A DNA stretch of 8,258 nt from Methylacidiphilaceae bacterium UBA1321 (GCA_002306945.1 DBTH01000028.1:1-8258), one strand, 5' to 3'; shown: positions 1-5,864, counted from the stretch's first letter. Notes: generated by a model not told the origin, from the sequence alone. Numbers and translations are program-made.

Positions 1-62
1 AAAACTCAAGATCGGGCATGAGGTTTTGAATAGTTACGGCTTAGTACTTTTCACGTCTTTCA

Positions 63-91
63 CTGAAAACTGAAAACCTCGAACTGAAAAC
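63..91. repeat. Heptamer microrepeat CTGAAAA
   Basis: The heptamer CTGAAAA starts at 63, 70 and 84. The spacings of 7 and 14 nt fit a four-unit, 7-nt periodic array whose third unit (77-83) has decayed. The last unit continues into CTGAAAACTTTCAG (84-97), an inverted repeat that overlaps the stop codon of the minus-strand secreted protein gene. It has no obvious terminator U-tract. It may be a slippage repeat or a 3'-end element; its role is unknown. Confidence 0.55.
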
Positions 92-93
92 TT

Positions 94-612
94 TCAGAAC
101 ACATTCTGCAAATACCACCCTTGCGGGCGCACGATCCATTTATTCATTCCCGTGGCAAAGCCGGGATCGGTTGTGCCGCCGAGGATGACAACGAGTTTGC
201 CGTGGATATTGATGATGACCACGCGCGAAGTCGGCAGAAGTTCATTCTGATAGCCGAAAAGGGTTTTGACGCGCTTGGCGACAGGAACCGGCTTTCCCTT
301 CGTTGTTTTGGCTATGAAGGTATTGCTCTTCTCGTCGAAGCTGACGCCGGGAAACGGACATTCGTAGGTTTCGCGTTCGGCCTGCGGGCTGTTATCGGAG
401 AGATATTGCGCGTCGGTGAAAGTGAGTTCGGCGCGGAACTCCTTCTTCTCCGCATCCCAGATGAGGCGGTGATCGGTCATCGAACCGTAGGCCCAACTCT
501 GCGGAACTTCGGTGCTGAGGATTTGCACCTTGTCATACTTTCTGGCATCGGCCAAAGCGGCGGCTGGCAGTAGAACCACCAGAACCAAGGCGATGCGCAG
601 AAATGATGGCAT
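94..612 (-). CDS. Small secreted protein of unknown function
   Basis: This encodes 172 residues of a family I do not recognise. Residues 1-21 form a clear Sec signal peptide: a short N-terminus with R6, a hydrophobic core of I/L/V residues, then an ALA-D site predicting cleavage after A21. The mature part of about 151 residues is soluble and mixed in composition. It has a single cysteine (in ECPFPG, 84-89), several aromatic residues and a hydrophobic VVIINIHGKLVVIL stretch (131-144) that reads more like a buried beta hairpin than a membrane span. It ends in WYLQNVF and has no lipobox and no PEP-CTERM-type tail. I chose the ATG at 612 because AAAGGA (620-625) lies 7 nt upstream and the signal peptide begins directly there; a GTG at 771 in the same frame would run far into the preceding gene. 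It lies 11 nt after the CAAX-like protease gene, and its ribosome binding site overlaps that gene's stop codon, so the two are probably one transcript. The product likely acts in the periplasm or outside the cell. Confidence 0.8.
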   Translation of the reverse strand: MPSFLRIALVLVVLLPAAALADARKYDKVQILSTEVPQSWAYGSMTDHRLIWDAEKKEFRAELTFTDAQYLSDNSPQAERETYECPFPGVSFDEKSNTFIAKTTKGKPVPVAKRVKTLFGYQNELLPTSRVVIINIHGKLVVILGGTTDPGFATGMNKWIVRPQGWYLQNVF

Positions 613-623
613 GAGGTTATCCT

Positions 624-1328
624 TTACCAAAAGTACCAGCGGTGCGATGCCAAAACGTAAAGGCCGAGTAACAAGTTGGTGACGCCATGGGCGATCATGA
701 CCGCGCCCAAACTCCGGGAGCGAATGAACCACCCGCCGTAGAGAATGCCCACGACGACGCCCAGCGGCCACTGGCTGCCATGAACGGAAGCAAAAGCCGC
801 CGTCGTGACGATAAACGAGATCCAGCCGAAGGTGCCAATGGGAACGCTCTCGAAGTCATCCTTGATAAACACCCCCTTCTCCCCGATGAGAAAGCGCATG
901 AGGAAACCGCGCCAGAAAAGTTCCTCCATGATCGGCACGACAATCACCGCGCCGAGAATGCGAAACGCAGCCAGTCCCCAGACCAATTGGGAACCCCAAC
1001 CTGATTCGGCAAAAAGGTAAGGATTGAATCCGCTGGAAAAATCGGTGCGCTTGACCAGCACGGGATCGAGTCCGACCCAAAGGAAGAATCCTCCAACGCC
1101 TATGGCAATCGAAAGAAAAAGATTGCGGCGCGGAAGCGGTCCGAAGCTCGGGAAGCGGTTCCAAAGGAGCGCCAATGTCAGGCCGACGGCAAAGGTCTTG
1201 ATCGGATAAACGATGTAAACGGCAGCGGGATGAAGCGATTCGAGCCAGAGGAAAAATCCAAAAAGAAAGAACGGCGCGACGTAGGGAAAAACCGGGTCGC
1301 TACTGAGTCGTCGCCAAGCGTTTTGCAT
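624..1328 (-). CDS. CAAX-like (CPBP) intramembrane protease
   Basis: This is a 234-residue, mostly hydrophobic protein with about six to eight membrane segments. The ABI/CPBP (Rce1-like) glutamic protease motifs are all present: EELFWRGF at 135-142 (E135, E136, R140), FASVH with H183, and HGVTN with H214 and N218. The early YPIKTFAVGL segment (41-50) and the WYFW C-terminus resemble, from memory, the 'CAAX prenyl protease-related' family that co-occurs with exosortase/PEP-CTERM sorting. Its active site should lie within the inner membrane. Bacteria of this type have no prenylated CAAX proteins, so the substrate is unknown; maturation of sorted or exported proteins is one inference. No exosortase or PEP-CTERM protein is visible in the window. 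The ATG at 1328 has no obvious Shine-Dalgarno. The gene follows the thioredoxin terminator, so it should have its own promoter in 1329-1426. It is probably co-transcribed with the downstream secreted protein gene, 11 nt away. Confidence 0.88.
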   Translation of the reverse strand: MQNAWRRLSSDPVFPYVAPFFLFGFFLWLESLHPAAVYIVYPIKTFAVGLTLALLWNRFPSFGPLPRRNLFLSIAIGVGGFFLWVGLDPVLVKRTDFSSGFNPYLFAESGWGSQLVWGLAAFRILGAVIVVPIMEELFWRGFLMRFLIGEKGVFIKDDFESVPIGTFGWISFIVTTAAFASVHGSQWPLGVVVGILYGGWFIRSRSLGAVMIAHGVTNLLLGLYVLASHRWYFW

Positions 1329-1365
1329 GTTTTTGTTACTATCGACTCAAAGGCGAAAGGCAAGG

Positions 1366-1391
1366 CTTTTACGGAAAGTTTTCTGTAAAAG
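1366..1391. promoter_or_regulatory. 26-nt near-perfect palindrome upstream of the protease gene
   Basis: The arms CTTTTAC and GTAAAAG flank a further symmetrical GAAA/TTTC core. Of the 13 pairings, 11 are Watson-Crick, one is a G-T and the central one is mismatched. It sits 38 nt upstream of the protease start codon and 35 nt from the trx terminator stem, in the only space available for this operon's promoter. It could be a repressor or activator operator, or a 5' leader hairpin. I could not find a convincing -35/-10 pair beside it. Confidence 0.45.
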
Positions 1392-1426
1392 GCGGAGCGA
1401 ATGCGAAGTGCCAATTGGAATCAACA

Positions 1427-1458
1427 AAAAAACGGACGGTGGATGCCGTCCGTTTTTT
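1427..1458 (-). terminator. Bidirectional intrinsic terminator of trxA
   Basis: A perfect CGGACGG/CCGTCCG stem (1433-1439 with 1446-1452) encloses the 6-nt loop TGGATG. It is flanked by an A-tract (1426-1432) and six T residues (1453-1458), which can pair and extend the stem to 13 bp. Read on the minus strand, the hairpin lies about 35 nt after the thioredoxin stop and is followed by a U-run, a classic rho-independent terminator. The symmetry means it would also work for plus-strand transcription. Confidence 0.92.
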
Positions 1459-1492
1459 GAAGCTTCCGGTTTGGGAAGTTTTTGAAAGCTCT

Positions 1493-1816
1493 TTAGAGGT
1501 GGGCGCTGATCTTTTCGAGGAGCGCTTTCTTGGGAGCGAGACCGACGATCTGTTCCTTGACCACTCCGCCCTTGAAGAGAAGGAGTGTGGGAATGGAAAC
1601 GATGCCGAAGTTCTGGGCGAGGGCCTGTTCGGTATCGACGTTGACCTTGACGATCTTGAGCTTACCCGCTTGCTCAGTGGCTATTTCATCGAGAAGCGGC
1701 GCAATCATTTTGCAAGGTCCGCACCATTCGGCCCAGAAATCCACGAGAACCGGTTTGGCTGATTTGAGTACCTCTGCATCAAAAGTGGCAGTGGATACGG
1801 AGGCGACATTCGACAT
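1493..1816 (-). CDS. trxA: Thioredoxin 1
   Basis: This encodes 107 residues, essentially the length of E. coli Trx1. The redox motif WCGPC is at 31-35 (C32 and C35), preceded by the conserved VDFWAEW. The buried Asp is D26, the cis-proline is P76 in SIPT, and FKGG follows at 81-84. All hallmark residues of a general cytoplasmic dithiol-disulfide reductase are present. It would reduce client proteins such as ribonucleotide reductase, methionine sulfoxide reductases and peroxidases, and be recharged by thioredoxin reductase. I chose the ATG at 1816 because AAGGA (1823-1827) lies 6 nt upstream. A TTG 36 nt further upstream in the same frame (1852) would add 12 unconserved residues and would fall in the upstream hairpin region. 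There is no signal peptide. It is followed by its own strong terminator and preceded, 91 nt away, by the proline-rich gene on the same strand. No clear promoter was found in that gap, so readthrough from upstream is possible. Confidence 0.97.
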   Translation of the reverse strand: MSNVASVSTATFDAEVLKSAKPVLVDFWAEWCGPCKMIAPLLDEIATEQAGKLKIVKVNVDTEQALAQNFGIVSIPTLLLFKGGVVKEQIVGLAPKKALLEKISAHL

Positions 1817-1822
1817 GTAGTT

Positions 1823-1827
1823 TCCTT
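1823..1827 (-). promoter_or_regulatory. Shine-Dalgarno of trxA
   Basis: AAGGA on the minus strand, within AGAAAGGAAA, is 6 nt from the ATG at 1816. It supports this start over the upstream TTG at 1852. Confidence 0.75.
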
Positions 1828-1844
1828 TCTTGTGAGGGTTAAGA

Positions 1845-1904
1845 GCCGACAAGTCTGCAATGAAGTTCTCCGGGTTTCAAGCAGAGAACTTCATCCTGTC
1901 GGGC
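1845..1904 (-). terminator. Long hairpin just after the proline-rich gene, no U-tract
   Basis: A perfect 11-bp inverted repeat, ATGAAGTTCTC (1860-1870) with GAGAACTTCAT (1884-1894), encloses a 13-nt loop. A second, outer stem of 6 bp (CCGACA 1846-1851 with TGTCGG 1897-1902) stacks across an asymmetric internal loop. On the minus strand the structure begins 4-5 nt after the proline-rich gene's stop codon and ends about 30 nt before the trxA start. There is no following T-run, so it is not a standard intrinsic terminator. It may protect the 3' end, attenuate readthrough into trxA, or structure the trxA leader. Confidence 0.6.
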
Positions 1905-1907
1905 TAC

Positions 1908-4157
1908 TTAAAGTATCCCGTAATAGCTACAAATCAAGTAGCCAGCCGTAGCCCAACTGGCCAGAGCGGCAACGCCCGCAAGGGCGACGCTGAGGACGTC
2001 GGCGCCACTGCCCTCGACAACAACCGCTCCAGCGGAAGAAGTCGCAGGGGCCGGAGTCTTGGCCGGAGCAGGAGTCTTGTGAGCCGTGTCGGTTTGTCCA
2101 GCCGCAGGCGCTCCGGGAGCCACGGGAGCAACCGGTTTGCCGGAAGCTGGTCCTGGCGGAGGCTTGACGACGGTTGTCGGCGCAGCGGAAGAAGGAGGGG
2201 TGTGCGGTTTGGTTGCAGCAGCGACTCCACCGGCAGTCGGACGCACCGGACCAAGCGGCTTGAGGGCCTTGATCTGCACAGTTTCCTTGCGCGGAGACGA
2301 TCCGGGAGGCGCCACTTTGGAAGTAGGCTTGCCGGGGGCTGGCGGAGGAACGGGTGCCTTGGGAATTGCAGAAGCCGGGGGAGCTGGAGGAGCCGGAACC
2401 TTGGGCACGGAAGGCAGTCCGCTTGTTCCGGGATGCGGTAGAGGCGGAGTTGAAGCCTTGGGCGCTGCGAGCGGCGTACCCGCCGCGGTGGGCGGTGGCG
2501 GAACCGGAGCTTTGGGAAACGCTGAAACTGGAGGAGCCGGAACCTTGGGCACGGCGGGCAGCCCGCTCGTTCCGGGATGCGGTAGAGGCGGAGCAAAAAC
2601 CTTGGGTGCTGCGGGCGGCGTACCCGCCGCGGTGGGCGGTGGCGGCGGAACCGGAGCTTTGGGAAGCGAGGGCATTCCCGGAGGCCGGATGACCGGAGCC
2701 GCAGGAGCCGCAGGAGCGGTTGGAACGGCAGGGGCCTTGAGCGCTCCAGGGGGCGGAGGCGGAAGAGGGCTGGGAGGTTTCGGTATGCCTTGAGCCGAGG
2801 CAGGAGGGGCAGGAATTGGTTTGGGAGGAGGATTCACTGTCTTGTTTTCTACGGGTGAGGCTACTGCGGGCTTGTTTCCTGCCTGAGGCGCAGGAGGCGG
2901 AGGCACCGGTTTGGCCGATGTTGTGCCAGGTACAGGCGGACGCACCGGCGCCGCCGTCGCTGACACGGGGGTTTTATCAGGGAAAGAAATACGAGTGGTT
3001 TCGCCTTTTTTGTCCGTTGTGACGGGCTTGAGAGGCAAGGGATCGTGGGTCGGCTTTCCCACCGCTTGAAGGGGGGGAGGCAGGGGCGCGTTAAGATGAG
3101 TGGTTACCTTGGCCGGAGCATTCGACGCCAGCGGAGGTGGAGGCGGCATTTTGAAAGCCGTTGGGGGCGGAACCGGAGGTTTGGGAGGAAGGGGAGTTTC
3201 AACCTTGGCCGCTATAGTTGTGGCAGACGCAGTCGGAACGGGCAGTGGAGGTGGAACGACCGCCTTAGACACGACGGAAGCTTCGACCGGTTTCGGAGAA
3301 AGGGGCGCGGGAGCGGCCAACGGCACGGAAACCTGCGCCTTGACTGGCTGTGAACCAGGCGGAGGCGGGACGACGGCCTTGACGTTCGTAACGGGTGTCG
3401 GCGGCTTGAGCCGACTCGTCACCGATGGAGGCATGCTCGAAGGTTTGACTTGAAGGTGGGGAGGCAGTGGCGGAGGCGGTGCAAACTTGGTTGGCGGTGG
3501 TGGCGGTTTGGGTAATTCGACTTTCACCGTAACGGCGGCGCGATCCACCTTGGGCAATTCGGCAGAGGCTGGCCTGCTCAGATTGGGCGGAGGCGGTGGA
3601 AGCGGGATAGAATCCTTGAGTTTGGGCGTCAAGCTCGGTGGAGGAACGGGTTTGAGTCCGCTGGCTGGAACGGCCATGGGCGGCTTACTCTCGGGAGTTT
3701 TGGTTTCTTTTCCGTCGATGCTGAGCTGTGGCTTGGGAAGTTCGCCATCGAGTTTGAGAACGGGAGCCGCTTCACCGCTTTTCGCCGAGGGGAATTGCGG
3801 AACGGCGGCATTGAAAGGAACTGGAGCGATTTTCTCGCCCGGCTTTTCTTCCACAGACAACATCACCGACGGTGTGGCGATATTGAGGTTAAGCTGAGGC
3901 GATTGAACTCCAAATTCATGTGGCAGCGAACCGGTTTTGACCTTAGGCTGCGGCAGTTCGCCAGTACCCGGTTTGCGCATGATGGGCAAGGTGGTGGCCG
4001 CTGTGACCGGAGCGCGAAAAGGAACGATGCGGGTCGACTTGGAGGGCCGAGGAGGCACATTCAGGCGAATGGTCTCTTTCTTGGGAGACTGACCAGCCGC
4101 CTCCGCGGGGGGCGGGGGTATGTGGGGAGTTGGCGGTTGAAACGAACCTTCGGCCAT
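1908..4157 (-). CDS. Giant proline-rich, C-terminally membrane-anchored protein
   Basis: This encodes 749 residues, by my count about 205 of them proline (27%), of a family I cannot name. There is no N-terminal signal peptide. Residues 1-715 look wholly disordered: mixed Pro, Ala, Val, Lys and Thr with many K-P-x-P units and about 17 tracts of three or more prolines. The only Trp (W735), all Tyr (Y740, Y745, Y746) and the only Cys (C743) are in the C-terminal segment. Residues 720-747 form one hydrophobic helix ending at the extreme C-terminus, so the protein is probably tail-anchored with the long part in the cytoplasm; the orientation is inferred. Three related motifs recur: KKETIRL (26-32), KKGETTRI (383-390) and RKETVQI (623-629). 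A 48/50-residue unit beginning KAPVPPPP is tandemly duplicated at about 500-599. The ATG at 4157 lacks a Shine-Dalgarno, but the N-terminus MAEGSF is in frame and AT-rich DNA starts immediately upstream. A structural or scaffold role, TonB-like in composition but with reversed topology, is only a guess. Translation should depend on EF-P. Confidence 0.85.
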   Translation of the reverse strand: MAEGSFQPPTPHIPPPPAEAAGQSPKKETIRLNVPPRPSKSTRIVPFRAPVTAATTLPIMRKPGTGELPQPKVKTGSLPHEFGVQSPQLNLNIATPSVMLSVEEKPGEKIAPVPFNAAVPQFPSAKSGEAAPVLKLDGELPKPQLSIDGKETKTPESKPPMAVPASGLKPVPPPSLTPKLKDSIPLPPPPPNLSRPASAELPKVDRAAVTVKVELPKPPPPPTKFAPPPPLPPHLQVKPSSMPPSVTSRLKPPTPVTNVKAVVPPPPGSQPVKAQVSVPLAAPAPLSPKPVEASVVSKAVVPPPLPVPTASATTIAAKVETPLPPKPPVPPPTAFKMPPPPPLASNAPAKVTTHLNAPLPPPLQAVGKPTHDPLPLKPVTTDKKGETTRISFPDKTPVSATAAPVRPPVPGTTSAKPVPPPPAPQAGNKPAVASPVENKTVNPPPKPIPAPPASAQGIPKPPSPLPPPPPGALKAPAVPTAPAAPAAPVIRPPGMPSLPKAPVPPPPPTAAGTPPAAPKVFAPPLPHPGTSGLPAVPKVPAPPVSAFPKAPVPPPPTAAGTPLAAPKASTPPLPHPGTSGLPSVPKVPAPPAPPASAIPKAPVPPPAPGKPTSKVAPPGSSPRKETVQIKALKPLGPVRPTAGGVAAATKPHTPPSSAAPTTVVKPPPGPASGKPVAPVAPGAPAAGQTDTAHKTPAPAKTPAPATSSAGAVVVEGSGADVLSVALAGVAALASWATAGYLICSYYGIL
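2391..2670. repeat. Tandem 144-nt duplication inside the proline-rich gene
   Basis: Copy one runs from 2391 to about 2521 and copy two from 2535 to about 2670, offset by 144 nt. Long blocks are identical, including the stretch around GTACCCGCCGCGGTGGGCGG and the one around TTCCGGGATGCGGTAGAGGC. Copy two has one extra proline codon (PPPPP instead of PPPP). In the protein the unit reads KAPVPPPP-TAAGTP-AAPK-PPLPHPGTSGLP-VPKVPAPP. A decayed partial third unit is seen at about 2341-2390 (KAPVPPPAPGKP). The low divergence suggests recent slippage or unequal recombination. Confidence 0.85.
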
Positions 4158-4165
4158 ATTAAGTT

Positions 4166-4193
4166 TTTATGCTTTTAAGCGTAAATTAGTCAA
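4166..4193 (-). promoter_or_regulatory. Candidate promoter of the proline-rich gene
   Basis: On the minus strand TTGACT (4188-4193, 5/6 to the -35 consensus) is followed after 16 nt by CATAAA (4166-4171, 4/6 to the -10). Transcription would start at about 4159, two bases before the ATG at 4157. The message would then be essentially leaderless, which agrees with the absent Shine-Dalgarno. In AT-rich DNA such matches arise easily by chance. Confidence 0.3.
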
Positions 4194-4395
4194 TCAAATA
4201 TTTTGCAATTCAAGCTGCACGCTAACTCTTCCCAAATCAAGCTCTTCCTGTATGTCGAGCCTACTTTTTTATCATATTAAAGGGACATTATTGCTCGATT
4301 TTCAAGATTTATACACATCTTCCAGCAATTCAGCTCGTTTATTGGTGCATTTACAAGCTACTCGGCGGTAGATAAATCTCCTTGGTAAAATGGCA

Positions 4396-4409
4396 TTAAG
4401 CATGCTTAA
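4396..4409. promoter_or_regulatory. Perfect 14-bp palindrome TTAAGCATGCTTAA
   Basis: This perfect dyad lies 32 nt upstream of the antiporter start codon, a usual place for a dimeric regulator's operator. Related GCTT/AAGC half-sites (GCTTTTAAGC, 4171-4180) occur beside the divergent proline-rich gene's start, so one regulator could touch both genes. This is inference from symmetry and position only. Confidence 0.35.
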
Positions 4410-4441
4410 GCCTGTCTCAACCTTTTTAAGAATCATTACTC

Positions 4442-5785
4442 ATGTTAACCGACTTATCCGTTGTCTCCCCTTTTCTATTGGCTTCCGCTGAACATACTGT
4501 TCCCGATCCGAATGTCTTTTTCATCACGCCGTTCGCGCTGTTGTTATTGAGCATCGCGCTGGTTCCTTTCATCAATGGAGATTGGTGGGGCAAGCATTAT
4601 GCCAAAGTCTCGGTTGGCCTGGGTCTGGTGGTGGTGGCCTATTACGTTTTCGGCTTGAACAGTTTTCATCGCGTGGTCGACACGATGATCGACTACGCCA
4701 GCTTTTTGTCGCTGATCGGTTCGCTCTTTGTGGTGGCGGGCGGTATCCACATCACAGTGAAGGGAGAATCGAAACCGTGGACAAATGTGCTCTTTCTCGG
4801 CATCGGCGCGGTGGTGGCCAATCTGGTCGGCACAACCGGCGCTTCAATGTTGCTGGTGCGTCCATGGATTCGGATGAACAAATTCCGTTACACGGCGTTG
4901 CACACGATTTTCTTTATCTTCGTCGTGAGCAATTGCGGTGGCTGTCTGACGCCAATCGGCGACCCGCCCCTGTTCCTCGGTTACCTCAAGCACGTTCCGT
5001 TTTTCTGGGTGATGAAGGAACTCTGGCTGCCGTGGATTTTCGTAATCGCCCTGCTGCTGACGGTGTTTTTTATCTACGACACAATCGATTACGCGCGTGT
5101 TCCCAAAGATATTGCCGAAAAGGAAACCTCCAACGAGAACTGGAGATTCGACGGATTGCACAACTTCCTCTTCCTCGGACTAATCCTGTGGGCGGTTTTT
5201 CTCCCGGCCCCGTACCGCGAACTCACCATGATCGCCGCGGGAGCACTCTCCTACTTTTTCACTTCAAAACAAACCCACGAGTCCAACCACTTCACCTTCC
5301 ACCCGATTCTCGAAGTGGGCTGGTTGTTCTTCGGCATCTTCCTGACGATGATCCCGGCGCTCGACTTCCTCTCGCTCCATGCGGCGTCGCTCGGAATCAG
5401 CCACCCGATCCAATTCTATTTTGTCAGCGGAGCGCTCTCCTCGGTGCTCGACAACGCACCGACATACCTCACCTTCCTGACGGCAGCCGTCAGCCAACAC
5501 ATCAACCCGGTCACGCTCCAGAGCCTCAATATCGATTCAGCTTCCGACATGGCGCTCTTTCTGACGCTGGGCAAACCCGAGCTGATCGCCATCTCGCTCG
5601 GCTCGGTCTGTTTCGGCGCGATGACCTACATCGGCAACGGCCCCAACCTCATGGTCAAGGCCGTCATCGACCACGCCAAATGCCGCACCCCGAATTTCCT
5701 TGAGTACATCTACAAGTACAGCCTGTTGATCCTGCTTCCGATCCTCATCGTCACCGGCTATCTCTTCCTGGTGATTTTGAAATAG
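4442..5785 (+). CDS. Sodium:proton antiporter-like transporter (CitMHS_2/NhaD type)
   Basis: This 447-residue inner-membrane protein has about eleven hydrophobic spans. It resembles the ion transporter superfamily branch annotated as 'putative citrate transport' or sodium:proton antiporter, related to NhaD/ArsB. Signature segments are present in both halves of the internal pseudo-repeat: NLVGTTGASMLLVRP (127-141) and SNCGGCLTPIGDPP (163-176), then SVLDNAPTYLTF (334-345) and IGNGPNLMVKA (397-407). The polar D337, N338 and N402 and the GTTGAS loop sit where the family places its ion pathway. The likely job is exporting Na+ (or Li+) in exchange for protons; an organic-anion substrate cannot be excluded. 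Length is normal and nothing looks broken. The ATG at 4442 has no strong Shine-Dalgarno, but the hydrophobic N-terminus begins soon after it. It is transcribed divergently from the proline-rich gene. No clear terminator separates it from the glycosyltransferase genes 135 nt downstream. Confidence 0.88.
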   Translation: MLTDLSVVSPFLLASAEHTVPDPNVFFITPFALLLLSIALVPFINGDWWGKHYAKVSVGLGLVVVAYYVFGLNSFHRVVDTMIDYASFLSLIGSLFVVAGGIHITVKGESKPWTNVLFLGIGAVVANLVGTTGASMLLVRPWIRMNKFRYTALHTIFFIFVVSNCGGCLTPIGDPPLFLGYLKHVPFFWVMKELWLPWIFVIALLLTVFFIYDTIDYARVPKDIAEKETSNENWRFDGLHNFLFLGLILWAVFLPAPYRELTMIAAGALSYFFTSKQTHESNHFTFHPILEVGWLFFGIFLTMIPALDFLSLHAASLGISHPIQFYFVSGALSSVLDNAPTYLTFLTAAVSQHINPVTLQSLNIDSASDMALFLTLGKPELIAISLGSVCFGAMTYIGNGPNLMVKAVIDHAKCRTPNFLEYIYKYSLLILLPILIVTGYLFLVILK

Positions 5786-5864
5786 CCGACGGAAGACCGA
5801 TAGACGAAATTAAAATCAGTGTCTCTCATACGGCTCCGGATTTCCCATCCGTCCTACGCGACAC

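Larger units (their letters stand above)
4158..4441. other. AT-rich divergent intergenic region
   Basis: This 284-nt region separates the start codons of the proline-rich gene (minus) and the antiporter gene (plus) and contains no credible coding sequence. It is much richer in A and T than the flanking genes, as expected for back-to-back promoters. Besides the 14-bp palindrome and the minus-strand promoter candidate listed separately, a weak plus-strand candidate is TTTACA (4350-4355) with GATAAA (4371-4376), spaced only 15 nt. Neither flanking gene has a good Shine-Dalgarno here. Confidence 0.6.

Noticed and set aside
1..20. Possible start of another minus-strand gene (ATG at 20, reading MPDLEF)
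   Set aside because: Only six codons lie in the window and no Shine-Dalgarno precedes the ATG, so it cannot be supported.
613..771. Upstream extension of the secreted protein gene to a GTG at 771
   Set aside because: It would overlap the protease gene by almost 150 nt and bury the signal peptide. The ATG at 612 has a well-spaced AAAGGA.
1860..2441. Ser/Arg-rich plus-strand frame opposite the proline-rich gene
   Set aside because: Its composition is what the antisense of a Pro/Ala-rich coding sequence gives. It starts in the hairpin and has no recognisable domain.
2391..2670. Direct repeats considered as a CRISPR or mobile-element signature
   Set aside because: The units are in-frame, lie inside a coding region, have no unique spacers, and are explained by duplication within the proline-rich protein.
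2086..2793. Long Gly/Ala-rich open frame on the plus strand (and similar frames at 3100-3453 and 3487-3897)
   Set aside because: These are antisense reflections of proline codons (CCN read as NGG) in the minus-strand proline-rich gene. They have no Shine-Dalgarno, no domain and only low-complexity sequence.
4582..5703. 373-codon frame inside the antiporter gene, same strand
   Set aside because: It is a +1 shadow of the antiporter frame: rich in Arg, His and Pro, without conserved motifs, while the antiporter frame shows clear family signatures.
5786..5864. Possible terminator after the antiporter gene
   Set aside because: Only a short CGGA/TCCG hairpin (near 5837-5851) without a T-run is present, so an intrinsic terminator is not supported.
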